A stretch of 64,000 nucleotides of DNA, taken from positions 2,232,001 to 2,296,000 of the forward strand of contig NZ_CP030117.1 of assembly GCF_001039275.2 (NCBI RefSeq), written 5' to 3'. The position numbers were made by a program, and so were the translations under genes. The DNA comes from Brevibacillus brevis (lineage in GTDB: Bacteria; Bacillota; Bacilli; Brevibacillales; Brevibacillaceae). Under the pieces are notes generated by a model. It had not been told where the DNA came from. It made no database searches and saw nothing but the letters and a program-made list of their open reading frames with translations. Below are positions 41,727-51,180 of this stretch, piece by piece. Within the stretch, counting starts at the first letter, position 1; every line of letters begins with the position of its first letter.

Positions 41727-42482
41727 TTATTTTTGAGCTTTACACAAAAGGAGCATGTCTTTAATGATATCTACGACAACATTTGGCTGATCAATATGAA
41801 TGGCATGTCCAGCATTTTCAACGATGATATGCTTGCTGCGGGTTGATAATTTCGTAAGCTCTTTATGTAAGTGGACCCAAGCAGCCATAGATTCGGGATT
41901 ATGATGAGGTTGTAATGTACCCGATACGACAATGAGTGGCTTGTTGCCAAGTGATTTAGAATTTCGAGCTTGTTCAAAGCTTTCTTCCATCTCTTGAATA
42001 GAACCTTCAAGAACAAACTGACTATAGTACGCTGCTTGAACTTCTTCAGAGAACAAAGGAACCATGACTTTATTTTGATCTTCATGACATGGATCTAATA
42101 AAATCACTCCGGCAACCTCTTCTGGGAATGTACTTGCATATAGTCGAACATTCAATCCTCCAAAAGAGTGCCCGACCAAAACGTAAGGGGGAGACACGTT
42201 TGCTTTCTGAAGCAAGCTTCTAAGATTCTCAATGATTTGCTGACTATGACGAGGTCTTTTATCACTTTCACTTTCCCCTATACCTGCTCGGTCATAAATG
42301 AACATCCTAGTATGCTTTGAAATGTCACCACCAATCGAACTCCAGTAGTTCAATGTACACCCATAACCAGAATCAAAAACCACCGTCGGAAAATCACGTA
42401 TTTCACCAAAATATTTGAAACATAGTCTAACTCCACCGATGTCGAGCTTTTGACTCGGTTCATTTATTCCAATGTCACTCAT
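41727..42482 (-). CDS. Alpha/beta hydrolase
   Basis: Protein of 251 aa with the alpha/beta hydrolase fold: TVVFDSGYG, FIYDRAGIGESESDKR, the nucleophile elbow VLVGHSFGGLNVR (Ser near residue 107), the acid region VVSGT and the catalytic His in VENAGHAIHIDQP. Probably an esterase or lactonase-like enzyme. ATG 42482 follows TTTGGAGGAGATAAA; the longer open frame to 42602 lacks a site and crosses the upstream terminator. More AT-rich than neighbours. Confidence 0.87.
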   Translation of the reverse strand: MSDIGINEPSQKLDIGGVRLCFKYFGEIRDFPTVVFDSGYGCTLNYWSSIGGDISKHTRMFIYDRAGIGESESDKRPRHSQQIIENLRSLLQKANVSPPYVLVGHSFGGLNVRLYASTFPEEVAGVILLDPCHEDQNKVMVPLFSEEVQAAYYSQFVLEGSIQEMEESFEQARNSKSLGNKPLIVVSGTLQPHHNPESMAAWVHLHKELTKLSTRSKHIIVENAGHAIHIDQPNVVVDIIKDMLLLCKAQK

Positions 42483-42582
42483 TTTATCTCCTCCAAATAT
42501 TTTTTTATTTGGTTCATTTCCACAAACCATGCAATCATCCTTTTTTTGTAATAGAACTTTAGCTATACCCTTTGCATACAAA

Positions 42583-42618
42583 AAAGTGTCCCTACTGCAC
42601 ATAGCAGAGGGACACTTT
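42583..42618 (-). terminator. Terminator of nupC
   Basis: Stem AAAGTGTCCCT (42583-42593) with AGGGACACTTT (42608-42618); on the minus strand it is followed by TTT. Confidence 0.85.
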
Positions 42619-42628
42619 CTTATGTCAC

Positions 42629-43810
42629 TTACAGGACGAAGCTGACGACGACACCAGACAAAAGACTAACCAGTGTGGCACCGAACAACAGCTTCAACCC
42701 AAAGCGAGCGACTACATTGGATTGTTTCTCATTCAGCCCTTTCACCGCACCAGCGATAATGCCGATGGAGGAGAAGTTCGCGAACGAAACGAGGAAGACA
42801 GAGAGAATTCCTACTGTACGTGGGCTCAGTTCAGATACGACTTTGCCCAGCTCGATCATGGCCACAAACTCGTTCGTTACGAGCTTCGTCGCCATGATAC
42901 TACCAGCCGTCATCGCTTCCGCAAAAGGAATGCCCATCAGGATGGCAAAAGGAGCGAAGACGAAGCCAAGCATTTCTTGGAATGTCCAGCCGAAAATCAT
43001 GCCGAACAAGCTATTCACAGCCGCGATCAAGGCAACAAAACCGAGCAGCATTGCGCCAACGACTACGGCTACCTTGAAGCCGTCCATGATGTACTCGACG
43101 AGCATTTCGAAAAAGGACTGCTTTTCATTGTTTTGAATCTCCAGTAAATCTTCTTCTTCGTTCACTGTATAAGGGTTGACGATCGATGCGATAATAAAGC
43201 CGCCAAACAAGTTCAAGAATAGGGCCGTGACAACGTATTTTGGCTCAATCATCGTCATGTACGCACCGACAATCGACATCGAAACAGTGGACATGGCTGA
43301 CGCGCAAAGCGTATACAGACGGTGCTCCGGCAAGGAGCCGAGCTGCTTTTTCACAGTGATGAAGACTTCATTTTGGCCGACAATAGCAGAAGCGACAGCG
43401 TTGTAAGACTCCAGCTTACCCATGCCGTTAATTTTGCTCAGAACAAAGCCAATTGCCTTCATGATAATCGGTAAAATCTTGAAGTGCCGCAAAATACCGA
43501 TGAGGACTGAAATGAAGACGATTGGGAGCAATACACCAAGGAAAAAGGACATTTGTCCGTCGTTTGCCAGATTGCCAAATACGAAATTGATCCCTTCCGC
43601 AGCAAAAGCAAGAAGCTTTTCAAACGATTTGGAAATGGCTGAAACGAATATAAACCCAAACTTGGTATGCAGAAGAAGAAAGGCAAGCAAAAATTGCAGA
43701 GCAATCATGACGATGATCGGTTTGTATTTGACCTGTTTACGTCCATTGCTCCCTAACAATGCTAACCCGATCACGATGAGTAAGCCAGCGATGGGAATGA
43801 TGAAATTCAT
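42629..43810 (-). CDS. nupC: Concentrative nucleoside transporter, NupC
   Basis: Integral membrane nucleoside/cation symporter of 393 aa, the same length as B. subtilis NupC. CNT motifs visible: [48 protein letters not shown] and the C-terminal [12 protein letters not shown] and [18 protein letters not shown]. It imports pyrimidine and some purine nucleosides. GGAGGTTGTA precedes ATG 43810. The promoter at 43894-43922 and a terminator-like hairpin at the very start of the transcript indicate leader-level control. No deoxynucleoside catabolic genes are adjacent. Confidence 0.93.
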   Translation of the reverse strand: MNFIIPIAGLLIVIGLALLGSNGRKQVKYKPIIVMIALQFLLAFLLLHTKFGFIFVSAISKSFEKLLAFAAEGINFVFGNLANDGQMSFFLGVLLPIVFISVLIGILRHFKILPIIMKAIGFVLSKINGMGKLESYNAVASAIVGQNEVFITVKKQLGSLPEHRLYTLCASAMSTVSMSIVGAYMTMIEPKYVVTALFLNLFGGFIIASIVNPYTVNEEEDLLEIQNNEKQSFFEMLVEYIMDGFKVAVVVGAMLLGFVALIAAVNSLFGMIFGWTFQEMLGFVFAPFAILMGIPFAEAMTAGSIMATKLVTNEFVAMIELGKVVSELSPRTVGILSVFLVSFANFSSIGIIAGAVKGLNEKQSNVVARFGLKLLFGATLVSLLSGVVVSFVL

Positions 43811-43851
43811 TACAACCTCCGAGAAATTAAATAGTACTAAACTTAAAGGGC

Positions 43852-43881
43852 AAAAAAACGCACTTCCCGACAGGAGAAGTG
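43852..43881 (-). terminator. 5'-proximal attenuator-like hairpin of nupC
   Basis: Minus-strand stem CACTTCTC (43881-43874) with GGGAAGTG (43868-43861), one G-U pair, five-base loop, followed by CGTTTTTTTG. It starts only about six bases into the predicted nupC transcript, so it would terminate transcription before the gene. Confidence 0.55.
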
Positions 43882-43893
43882 AAAGCGGTTTAT

Positions 43894-43922
43894 ATTCTAT
43901 CATCTCGATAATATGATTGCAA
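43894..43922 (-). promoter_or_regulatory. Sigma-A promoter of nupC
   Basis: Minus strand: TTGCAA (43922-43917), 17-base spacer, TAGAAT (43899-43894). Start expected near 43887. Confidence 0.65.
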
Positions 43923-44026
43923 TTTATATGTATGTTCAGAATTGTTGTCCGTTACGTTTGAAACGCTGAAATCGGGCGTACTAGCATAAGCCCACCACCA
44001 TACGGTTTATGGAGGAGGTGAAATCC

Positions 44027-44554
44027 TTGGATGAGTTGCAGAGGCTCAAGCAGTTTATCACATCAGCAGAGCATGTCTGGACTCAGATCGCGAATTCGCC
44101 GAGAGGAAAGCCTGTGTATACCGTAAACGGTGTGGATTACACGCCATTGCCCGAAAAATACAACACAAAACGAAAAATCTCCCGTATTTTCCGCCGGTAT
44201 TGGGGGAAGCAATTGACGGAAGTGATGATTCGGAATCTCCATTTGCGGATGCTGAAAGGAAAGCTCTGTGTTCCTTATCGTGACATCCCACCTTTTCCTG
44301 CAACCGTGTTGTCGTTGCAGATAAAAGTGAATCAGCCGGATCATCGGACCGTGGCTGCGATACTGAGCGGGGGAGGGAAAAAAACAAGAGTCGACTACCG
44401 TTTGATCCGAGTCGGCGCAACCAAAACGTTCACGATCATGAAACGCTCAGGCGAGCAGTTTGATCTGAGATATCAATCTATTGCTACCATACCCCTCAAC
44501 CCGAAGGCACAACCCGTACGTAGAACCAAGCAACGGGGAAGAACCAAAAAGTAA
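44027..44554 (+). CDS. Hypothetical basic protein (175 aa)
   Basis: I do not recognise a family. TTG 44027 is preferred because GGAGGAGGTG (44011-44020) precedes it; ATG 44009 lies before that site. The protein has a polar N-terminal helix, YTVNGVDYTPLPEKY, a segment KRKISRIFRRYWGKQLTEVMIRNLHLRM, then beta-rich stretches ending in a strongly basic tail (QPVRRTKQRGRTKK). No signal or membrane segment. The centre loosely recalls NTF2-like or IseA-like folds, which is not strong enough to name. A terminator follows directly. Confidence 0.65.
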   Translation: MDELQRLKQFITSAEHVWTQIANSPRGKPVYTVNGVDYTPLPEKYNTKRKISRIFRRYWGKQLTEVMIRNLHLRMLKGKLCVPYRDIPPFPATVLSLQIKVNQPDHRTVAAILSGGGKKTRVDYRLIRVGATKTFTIMKRSGEQFDLRYQSIATIPLNPKAQPVRRTKQRGRTKK

Positions 44555-44556
44555 CG

Positions 44557-44601
44557 AAAAGCTCCTCAATTCCCCCGAATCATAAGGGGCGAGGAGCTTT
44601 T
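44557..44601. terminator. Bidirectional terminator
   Basis: Stem AAAAGCTCCTC (44557-44567) with GAGGAGCTTTT (44591-44601), with inner CCCCC/GGGG pairing; shared with the convergent asparagine synthetase gene. Confidence 0.85.
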
Positions 44602-44610
44602 GTAATGTCG

Positions 44611-46458
44611 TTAGGCACGAATGGAAACACGGTATTCCCGCAGCCAATAATCCAATTGGCCGAGATAGGCGAACAATTGGGGTGTACTCATGAGCTGACC
44701 GAAAAACGGAATGCTCGAAGCCTGTGCATCTGACTCGGCAATTTTTCGAATCGTTGGAACATCTACCAGTTGAAGCAGTGGAGAGGAAGAGTCGTTTAAT
44801 ATGTCCAGCAGCCAAGAGCGAACAGCTTCCGTATAGGCGGGATTATGTGTTTTCGGGTACGGGCTTTTCTTGCGATACAAAACCTCATCAGGCAAGATTC
44901 CTTCCATGGCTTTTCGCAAAATTCCTTTTTCCCGATTCCCATGCGTCTTCATATCCCATGGGATGTTCCAGACGTATTCCACGATGCGGTGGTCACAGAA
45001 CGGGACGCGCGCTTCCAGACTGGCCGCCATACTCATTCGGTCTTTGCGATCCAACAGCGTGTTCATGAACCACGTTATATTCAAATAAAACATTTCCCGT
45101 CGGCGAGCTTCCATTGGATCTTCGCCTGGAAGATGTGGAACTTCATCGAGAGATTCCTCATATCGCATGGCAACGTATTCCTCGGGTTTGACCCAATCGC
45201 GAAGATCAGGGGATAGCCAGGAGGCACGTTGTTTCGTTGCTCTCGACCAGGGGAACGTCCCGGCATTCAGCAGTTCCTCGCGATGAAACCACGGGTACCC
45301 ACCAAATACTTCATCGGCGCATTCTCCAGAGAGGACGACGGTCGTCTCTTTTTTAATTTCTCGGCAAAACAGGTAAAGGGACGCATCCACATCAGCCATC
45401 CCCGGCAAGTCGCGGGCGAGTGTCGCTGTTTTCAGGGATTCAATTAAATCGTCTGTGTCGAACTCAATCGTATGGTGCTGGGTTCCGAGAAACTTTGTAA
45501 CGAGCTGCACATATGGTTCATCCTCATTCGGTTGAAAAGTACTTGCCTTGAAATGTTTTCGGTTGTCTACGTAATCAATGGAGTAGCTGTGCAGGGTTCC
45601 GCGGCCTGTTTTTTGAAAATGATCTGCCGCAATCGCTGTTATAATGCTCGAGTCTAACCCGCCTGATAAGAGGGTCGAAACGGGAACATCCGCAACCAAT
45701 TGGCGTTCAATCGAATCTGTGACTAACTCCCTGACACGTTCTGCTGTCGTCTCCAGGTCATCTGTATGTGGGTGGCTTTCGAGCTGCCAGTAGCGTTTTT
45801 GCATGACACCATCACGCGTCACCAACAGATAAGCGCCGGGCCGAACCTCATGTACGTTGTGAAAAACACCATGGCCAGGCGTACGAGCGGGACTGATTCC
45901 GAAAACCTCCGCCAAGCCTTCACGAGAGAGCTCTGGTTTGACATCGGGGTGAGCGAGCAAGGCTTTGAGCTCGGAGGCAAACAGAAAGGAACTGCCTCTT
46001 TGTGCATAAAACAACGGCTTAACCCCCATACGGTCACGGCCGACAAACAATCTTTGTTCGCGTTCGTCCCAGATCGCAAAAGCAAAGATGCCGTTTAGCT
46101 TTGACAGACAATCTGGCCCCCACTCCAAATACGTGTGCAAAAGTACCTCCGTATCCGAGTGAGATTGAAAGGTATGTCCGCAAGCAAGCAGTTCTGCTCG
46201 CAAATCCTCGGTATTATACAATTCACCATTGTAAATCATGGTGCAGGCATGTTCGTTTTTGAGAGCCGACATAGGCTGCTGTCCGCCAGCAGGGTCTACG
46301 ACCACAAGGCGACGATGACCGAGGGCCGCACGAGGAGTCAGCCAAAAGCCTTCTGCATCAGGGCCTCGATCCTTGAGGCATTGGGTCATTTTTTGCAGCA
46401 CATCACGTTCACCAGATAAGTCCTTTTCCCAATCAATCCATCCTACAATTCCACACAT
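44611..46458 (-). CDS. Glutamine-hydrolysing asparagine synthetase
   Basis: Protein of 615 aa, close in length to B. subtilis AsnO/YisO (614 aa). Begins MCGIVGWIDWE with the catalytic Cys at position 2; glutaminase residues RRLVVVDP and YNGELYN..ELR follow. The synthetase domain has the ATP pyrophosphatase loop VSTLLSGGLDSSIITA (about 255-270) and VVLSGECADEVFGGYPWF. It makes asparagine from aspartate, glutamine and ATP. CAGGAGAAGGGTGATCAT precedes ATG 46458. AsnO in B. subtilis is sporulation-linked; whether this applies here is unknown. Confidence 0.95.
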   Translation of the reverse strand: MCGIVGWIDWEKDLSGERDVLQKMTQCLKDRGPDAEGFWLTPRAALGHRRLVVVDPAGGQQPMSALKNEHACTMIYNGELYNTEDLRAELLACGHTFQSHSDTEVLLHTYLEWGPDCLSKLNGIFAFAIWDEREQRLFVGRDRMGVKPLFYAQRGSSFLFASELKALLAHPDVKPELSREGLAEVFGISPARTPGHGVFHNVHEVRPGAYLLVTRDGVMQKRYWQLESHPHTDDLETTAERVRELVTDSIERQLVADVPVSTLLSGGLDSSIITAIAADHFQKTGRGTLHSYSIDYVDNRKHFKASTFQPNEDEPYVQLVTKFLGTQHHTIEFDTDDLIESLKTATLARDLPGMADVDASLYLFCREIKKETTVVLSGECADEVFGGYPWFHREELLNAGTFPWSRATKQRASWLSPDLRDWVKPEEYVAMRYEESLDEVPHLPGEDPMEARRREMFYLNITWFMNTLLDRKDRMSMAASLEARVPFCDHRIVEYVWNIPWDMKTHGNREKGILRKAMEGILPDEVLYRKKSPYPKTHNPAYTEAVRSWLLDILNDSSSPLLQLVDVPTIRKIAESDAQASSIPFFGQLMSTPQLFAYLGQLDYWLREYRVSIRA

Positions 46459-46589
46459 GATATGATCACCCTTCTCCTGAAGCATTGCACACACAGCGTA
46501 TGCAATCAGCCTAGCGAGGTTGTCTGTCCAGCAGGGAATTGCGGGTAATATGCGGAATTTATAGAAGATTTAAACTAAGGGAGGCTGCG

Positions 46590-48341
46590 GTGGACAATCT
46601 CACGTTATTGCTCATTGAAAGAATGGGTATTCTTTTGACGCTAGCATTTATTTTGACAAGGACACCGTTGTTTCGCCAGCTTTTAGACCGTGAATTGCAC
46701 GTAGGGACGTCAATCGCATTTTCGGTCATGTTCGGGTTGTTTGGGATTGCGGGTACATATGCAGGAGTGGTCGTGCAAGGGGAGAGCTATCTTCCTGCAT
46801 TTTGGATATTTCGTTTGTCACATGACGAAATTATCGCCAACTCTACTTTGGTAGGGGTCGTCATTGGTGGTTTGCTCGGCGGGCCTTTCGTTGGTCTGGG
46901 GGCAGGTGTCATTGCTGGGCTTCATGTCTTTCAATTGGGAGGATTCGCCGCAGCATCAATGGGCTTGTCGATCCCGATCACGGGGTTGCTGGCAGGATAT
47001 GTAGCACGTTTTTTCTCGCAGGAGCGGGTTATTTCTCCGTCCAAAGCCATGTTCATCGGCATGTTCGCACCTATTATTCAGATGTCGCTTTTATTGATCA
47101 TGGCGGATGTGCCTGAGTTGGCGCGAACGATGGTCAATGTGATTGGGATTCCGATGGTGCTGACGAACAGTGTTTCGATTGCGATTTTTACGACGATGAT
47201 CCGGGTGGCCTTGCAAGAGGCAGAACGTTCGGCTGCCATTGAGGCGGAGCGTTCTTTTACGATAGCGGAAAGAATTTTGCCACACCTGAAAAGGGGGCTC
47301 ACACCGCAAACGGCTCAGTCAGCAGCCCTTGTCTTACAAAAAGAAACGAAAGCAGCAGCCGTTGCGGTAACGGATCGAGAACGGCTTCTAGCACACGTTG
47401 GAGTGGGGGCAGATCATCATCATCCGGGAGAAGCGCTCCATAGTGAGCTCGATAAGCGGGCTCTGTATAGCGGTGGAATTGACAAGGGATTGACGCGCGA
47501 GAGCGTCGGGTGCAAGCGCAAAAATTGCAACCTGCATGCAGCGATTCTCGTGCCGATTAAAGAGGGGGACAGCGTCGTTGGTCTGATCAAACTCTATTAT
47601 CGGAGGCCACAACAAATCGGAAAAGTCCAGGAAGCACTAGCAAAAGGGCTGGGCAACCTAATCTCCAATCAATTGACCCTATCTCTCACGGAGCAAATGA
47701 AAGGATTAATGAAGGATGCAGAGTTGCGAATGCTTCAGGCACAGATTCATCCTCACTTTTTGTTCAACACATTGAATTCCATTGTGACCTTGATACGAAT
47801 TGATCCGCAGCTAGCTCGGCATATGACCATTCAGCTTGGCGTGTTCATGCGATTCAACCTGAAGCTCACAGCGAGTCCCCTTGTCACCGTGAGACAGGAG
47901 CTGGATCACCTGCATGCTTATTTGGAAATTATCAAAATCAGATTTTCCGAGCAATTCGCCGTTCGCACCATCATTGATGCGGGGGTAGAGGAAGCCCTTA
48001 TTCCTCCTGGCACGTTGCAGCCGTTATTTGAGAATTGCATTCAGCATGGGGTTCGCGACATCACGAACGGCGGTGAGATCATCCTTCATGTGAAACGGCA
48101 GGATGTGCACGTTGTTTTTCAAATCGAAGATAATGGCGAAGGCTTTCCCGACAACTTGTTGCCAGTTCTGGGAAAGGTGCCAATGGAGAGTAAGGAGGGC
48201 AACGGAATTGGCATCCATAATGTCAACCGGCGTCTGATCAGCTTGTGCGGACAAGATGCCCAACTTCATTTTGCCAATAAACAAGAAGGTGGCAGTACGA
48301 TTACCTTTACCATTCCGATTACAAAAGAGGTGAGTGCCTGA
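46590..48341 (+). CDS. LytS-type sensor histidine kinase
   Basis: Membrane kinase of 583 aa. Six or so helices form a 5TMR-LYT sensor (about 1-190, with SVMFGLFGIAGTYAGV and GLSIPITGLLAGYVARFFS), followed by a GAF-like domain (about 215-355) and the His-kinase domain (HPHFLFNTLNSI near 387) and an HATPase domain (NCIQHGV, DNGEGF, GNGIGIHNV). GTG 46590 follows AAGGGAGG. Stop overlaps the start of the response regulator. In related loci such kinases sense pyruvate or other monocarboxylates and switch on a transporter; the downstream symporters fit. Confidence 0.93.
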   Translation: MDNLTLLLIERMGILLTLAFILTRTPLFRQLLDRELHVGTSIAFSVMFGLFGIAGTYAGVVVQGESYLPAFWIFRLSHDEIIANSTLVGVVIGGLLGGPFVGLGAGVIAGLHVFQLGGFAAASMGLSIPITGLLAGYVARFFSQERVISPSKAMFIGMFAPIIQMSLLLIMADVPELARTMVNVIGIPMVLTNSVSIAIFTTMIRVALQEAERSAAIEAERSFTIAERILPHLKRGLTPQTAQSAALVLQKETKAAAVAVTDRERLLAHVGVGADHHHPGEALHSELDKRALYSGGIDKGLTRESVGCKRKNCNLHAAILVPIKEGDSVVGLIKLYYRRPQQIGKVQEALAKGLGNLISNQLTLSLTEQMKGLMKDAELRMLQAQIHPHFLFNTLNSIVTLIRIDPQLARHMTIQLGVFMRFNLKLTASPLVTVRQELDHLHAYLEIIKIRFSEQFAVRTIIDAGVEEALIPPGTLQPLFENCIQHGVRDITNGGEIILHVKRQDVHVVFQIEDNGEGFPDNLLPVLGKVPMESKEGNGIGIHNVNRRLISLCGQDAQLHFANKQEGGSTITFTIPITKEVSA

Positions 48342-49069
48342 TGCCAATACGCGTCATGATTGCAGAAGACGAGCGACTAGCACGCGAAGAACTGAGTTAT
48401 TTATTACTACAAGAAGGAGACGTAGAACTGTTGCCCTATGCCACCAACGGGCGAGAGCTGTTGGAAATGGTCGATGTGCACGAACCGGATGTCGTCTTCC
48501 TCGATATGAAAATGCCTGAGCTGGAAGGGGCACAGGCAGCAAGAATGCTCGCATCACGCAAGCAGCATCCCCTGATCGTTTTTTGTACCGCGTACGAGGA
48601 ATTTGCTATCGATGCGTTTAAGCTGTACGCCGTCGATTATTTGTTGAAGCCTACAGAGCCGAAGCGGCTGGTCGAAACGATGCAACGGATACGCGAGCGT
48701 CTGGTCAAGCCGAAAGCAGACCCTGTCCAGCCAAAACGAACCAAGCTGTTGGTAGAAGACAATAGTAGATTAGTCGTCATTGATCCAGCGACGATTGTAT
48801 ATGCAGTACGGGAGGAGCGATATGTGCAAATCGTCACCCAAACAGCAACCTACGCGACGCGGATGACTCTGACACAACTGGCGGATAAGCTTTTCGCATA
48901 CGACTTTTTTCGTACCCACAAAAGCTATCTGGTCAATCTTCACTTCGTAAGCGAGCTCGAACCATGGTTCAACGGAGCCTACAATCTGATTTTGAAGGGA
49001 GAAGGAAGACCACGTATTCCCGTATCCCGGACCTCCGCCAAGGATTTGCTCAAACGTCTCGAGGAGTAA
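48341..49069 (+). CDS. LytTR-family response regulator
   Basis: Protein of 242 aa: receiver domain with phospho-acceptor D55 (VVFLDMKMPE), acidic pocket in IAEDE and K103 in DYLLKP; then a linker and a LytTR DNA-binding domain (about 140-240) with YVQIVTQTATYATRMTLTQL and FRTHKSYLVNL. It overlaps the kinase gene by one base, so the pair is co-translated. Its target is probably the DUF485/SSS operon starting 148 bases downstream. Confidence 0.93.
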   Translation: MPIRVMIAEDERLAREELSYLLLQEGDVELLPYATNGRELLEMVDVHEPDVVFLDMKMPELEGAQAARMLASRKQHPLIVFCTAYEEFAIDAFKLYAVDYLLKPTEPKRLVETMQRIRERLVKPKADPVQPKRTKLLVEDNSRLVVIDPATIVYAVREERYVQIVTQTATYATRMTLTQLADKLFAYDFFRTHKSYLVNLHFVSELEPWFNGAYNLILKGEGRPRIPVSRTSAKDLLKRLEE

Positions 49070-49177
49070 ACCTGTTACTCAAGATTTGCAGATCGTGGTT
49101 AAAAATCTGCCACTGACACACTCTCCCCGACATCTTACGCAGAAAAATACACGGGTAGAAAAGGATTCTCTACAATG

Positions 49178-49194
49178 TAGGAAGCGCTTACATT
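49178..49194 (+). promoter_or_regulatory. CcpA-type cre site
   Basis: TAGGAAGCGCTTACATT matches the cre consensus WTGNAARCGNWWWCAWW at 16 of 17 positions. It lies just after a TACAAT -10 candidate (49171-49176) and before the DUF485 gene, a position expected to give carbon catabolite repression. No good -35 is seen at the right distance, suggesting activator dependence. Confidence 0.7.
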
Positions 49195-49217
49195 TTGTAG
49201 ATGAGGGGGAGGTTCCC

Positions 49218-49565
49218 ATGGGCAAATCCGCTTCGGCAAAAAAAGCCGAGGATAAGAAGAAGGACGCTGTTGATTATGCCGCAGTGATTCAGTCAGCCAC
49301 TTTTAGAGAGCTCTTGAGAAGAAAAAAAGCGTTTATTTTGCCATCTTCTATTTTTTTCTTCGTATTTTACTTTACCCTTCCGATTTTAACCTCCTACTTC
49401 ACCGTATTGAATCAACCAGCGTTTGGAGCTATTTCGTGGGCGTGGGTATTTGCCTTTGCTCAGTTCGTCATGACATGGGGTCTCTGTATCCTGTACACCA
49501 GGCGGGCAGAGCAGTTTGATCAACTCGTAGAGAAAATCAAACAAGAGGCAGGTGGAAGGGGCTAA
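49218..49565 (+). CDS. DUF485 small membrane protein
   Basis: Protein of 115 aa with a Lys-rich N-terminus, the segment SATFRELLRRKKAFILPSSIFFFVFYFTLPIL, and two membrane helices; this is the DUF485 (YjcH-like) pattern found directly before acetate-type symporters. It is thought to assist the symporter, though its exact role is not known. ATG 49218 with GGGGGAGGTTCCC upstream; longer in-frame starts upstream cross the promoter. Its stop and the symporter's start share one base. Confidence 0.9.
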   Translation: MGKSASAKKAEDKKKDAVDYAAVIQSATFRELLRRKKAFILPSSIFFFVFYFTLPILTSYFTVLNQPAFGAISWAWVFAFAQFVMTWGLCILYTRRAEQFDQLVEKIKQEAGGRG

Positions 49566-51091
49566 TGAACGTTACTGCATTTTTACTCTTTCTTGTCATT
49601 GTTCTTTTGACACTTGTCATCACCTTTTACGCTTCAAAAAAGACGAACACGACTAGTGAGTTTTATACCGCCGGAGGAGGCTTGACGGGTTGGCAAAACG
49701 GCCTTGCGATTGCGGGAGATTACATGTCGGCTGCTTCCTTCCTTGGGATCGCAGGGATGATTGCGTTGAGCGGGTTTGATGGCTTCTTCTACAGTATCGG
49801 TTTTCTTGTCGCGTATCTCGTTGTGCTCTACTTGGTAGCAGAGCCTTTGCGTAATTTAGGAAAATACACGATGGCTGATATGATAGCCGCCCGTTTTGAC
49901 AATAAAAAGGTTCGTGGTGTCGCCGCTCTCAATTCGATTGCCATCTCGATTTTTTACATGATCGCGCAATTGGTCGGAGCAGGTGCCTTGATCAAGCTAC
50001 TCTTGGGGCTGGATTACACGACCTCCGTATTAATCGTAGGGGCATTGATGACGATCTACGTCGTGTTCGGTGGGATGACGGCAACCTCGTGGGTGCAAAT
50101 CGTCAAAGCGGTTTTGTTGATGGTCGGGACATTCATCATCTCCATGATGGTTTTCGCCAAATTCGATTTTAATCTCTTGAAAATGTTCGAGCAAATGAAG
50201 ACGGCGACACCATTGGGAGACCAATTCCTCAATCCTGGCAACAAGTTTAAAGTGGGGCTCGATACTATTTCACTGAATCTCGCGCTTGTGCTAGGAACAG
50301 CGGGATTGCCGCATATTTTGATTCGTTTCTTCACCGTTAAGGATGCCACAACAGCTCGCAAATCGGTCGTGTACGCGACATGGATCATTGGCGCCTTCTA
50401 TGTCATGACGATCTTCCTCGGCTTCGGTGCAGCAGCGTTTGTCGGTGCGGGGAATATGGACCCTGCGGGCAACATGGGAGCACCACTTTTAGCGCAAGCA
50501 TTAGGCGGGAACTTCTTATTCGCCTTCGTATCTGCGGTTGCCTTCGCTACCATTCTCGCAGTAGTGGCCGGGCTGGTGCTTACTGCTGCTTCTGCCTTCG
50601 CACACGACTTTTACGGACATGTATTACGCCAAGGAAAAGCAACAGAAAAGGAGCAAATGAAGATGGCCAAATGGGCATCTGTCGGAGTCTCGATTGTCTC
50701 TATCTTGCTCGCCTTGTTTGCGCAAAATCTGAACGTGGCTTTCCTTGTTGCCCTGGCTTTCGCAGTAGCGGCGAGTGCAAATCTACCAGTGATCTTGTTC
50801 ACGATCTTCTGGAAAAGGTTCAATACGGCAGGAGCAATCAGCGGGATGCTTGTCGGTCTGTTCAGCTCTCTCATTCTGGTTGCGCTGAGTCCGAACGTTT
50901 GGAATCCTGTAGCTGGAAAAGCCATTTTGATCGGCGAAGCACTGTTCCCGTTGCCGAATCCGGGCATTGTCTCGATCCCGTTAGGATTTTTGGCAGCATG
51001 GATCGGGACCTTGTTGTCCAGCTCCCGTGATGATAAGAAGTACGATGAAATTTTGGTGAAAGCGAATACAGGAATGAAAGATTCAGCGTAG
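49565..51091 (+). CDS. Sodium:solute symporter, acetate/monocarboxylate type (first copy)
   Basis: Membrane protein of 508 aa of the SSS family with about 13 helices. Motifs: TSEFYTAGGGLTGWQNGLAIAGDYMSAASFLGIAGMI near the start and GTAGLPHILIRFFTVKDA in the middle, as in ActP/MctC-like transporters. It likely imports acetate, pyruvate or another short monocarboxylate with sodium or protons. ATG 49565 is coupled to DUF485 by TAATG. Control by the upstream two-component system and CcpA is inferred from layout. A second copy follows. Confidence 0.92.
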   Translation: MNVTAFLLFLVIVLLTLVITFYASKKTNTTSEFYTAGGGLTGWQNGLAIAGDYMSAASFLGIAGMIALSGFDGFFYSIGFLVAYLVVLYLVAEPLRNLGKYTMADMIAARFDNKKVRGVAALNSIAISIFYMIAQLVGAGALIKLLLGLDYTTSVLIVGALMTIYVVFGGMTATSWVQIVKAVLLMVGTFIISMMVFAKFDFNLLKMFEQMKTATPLGDQFLNPGNKFKVGLDTISLNLALVLGTAGLPHILIRFFTVKDATTARKSVVYATWIIGAFYVMTIFLGFGAAAFVGAGNMDPAGNMGAPLLAQALGGNFLFAFVSAVAFATILAVVAGLVLTAASAFAHDFYGHVLRQGKATEKEQMKMAKWASVGVSIVSILLALFAQNLNVAFLVALAFAVAASANLPVILFTIFWKRFNTAGAISGMLVGLFSSLILVALSPNVWNPVAGKAILIGEALFPLPNPGIVSIPLGFLAAWIGTLLSSSRDDKKYDEILVKANTGMKDSA

Positions 51092-51128
51092 AAACAGTAA
51101 ACGTAGGAAGCTCATGCCACGAAGAGAA

Positions 51129-51160
51129 GGCTGGGGTTAACCCCTGGTCTTTTTTTCATT
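51129..51160 (+). terminator. Hairpin between the two symporter genes
   Basis: GGGGTTAACCCC core palindrome with flanking pairs, followed by TCTTTTTTT. Likely a partial or full terminator separating the copies. Confidence 0.65.
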
Positions 51161-51180
51161 TTTGCAAGAAGGGAGAGGTA

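Noticed and set aside
43960-43990. Sigma-W-like promoter TGAAAC...CGTA before the 175-aa hypothetical gene
   Set aside because: The spacer is 12 bases instead of about 16.
49088-49110. GCAGAT/ATCTGC hairpin before the DUF485 gene as a terminator
   Set aside because: Short stem with a large loop and no U-tract.
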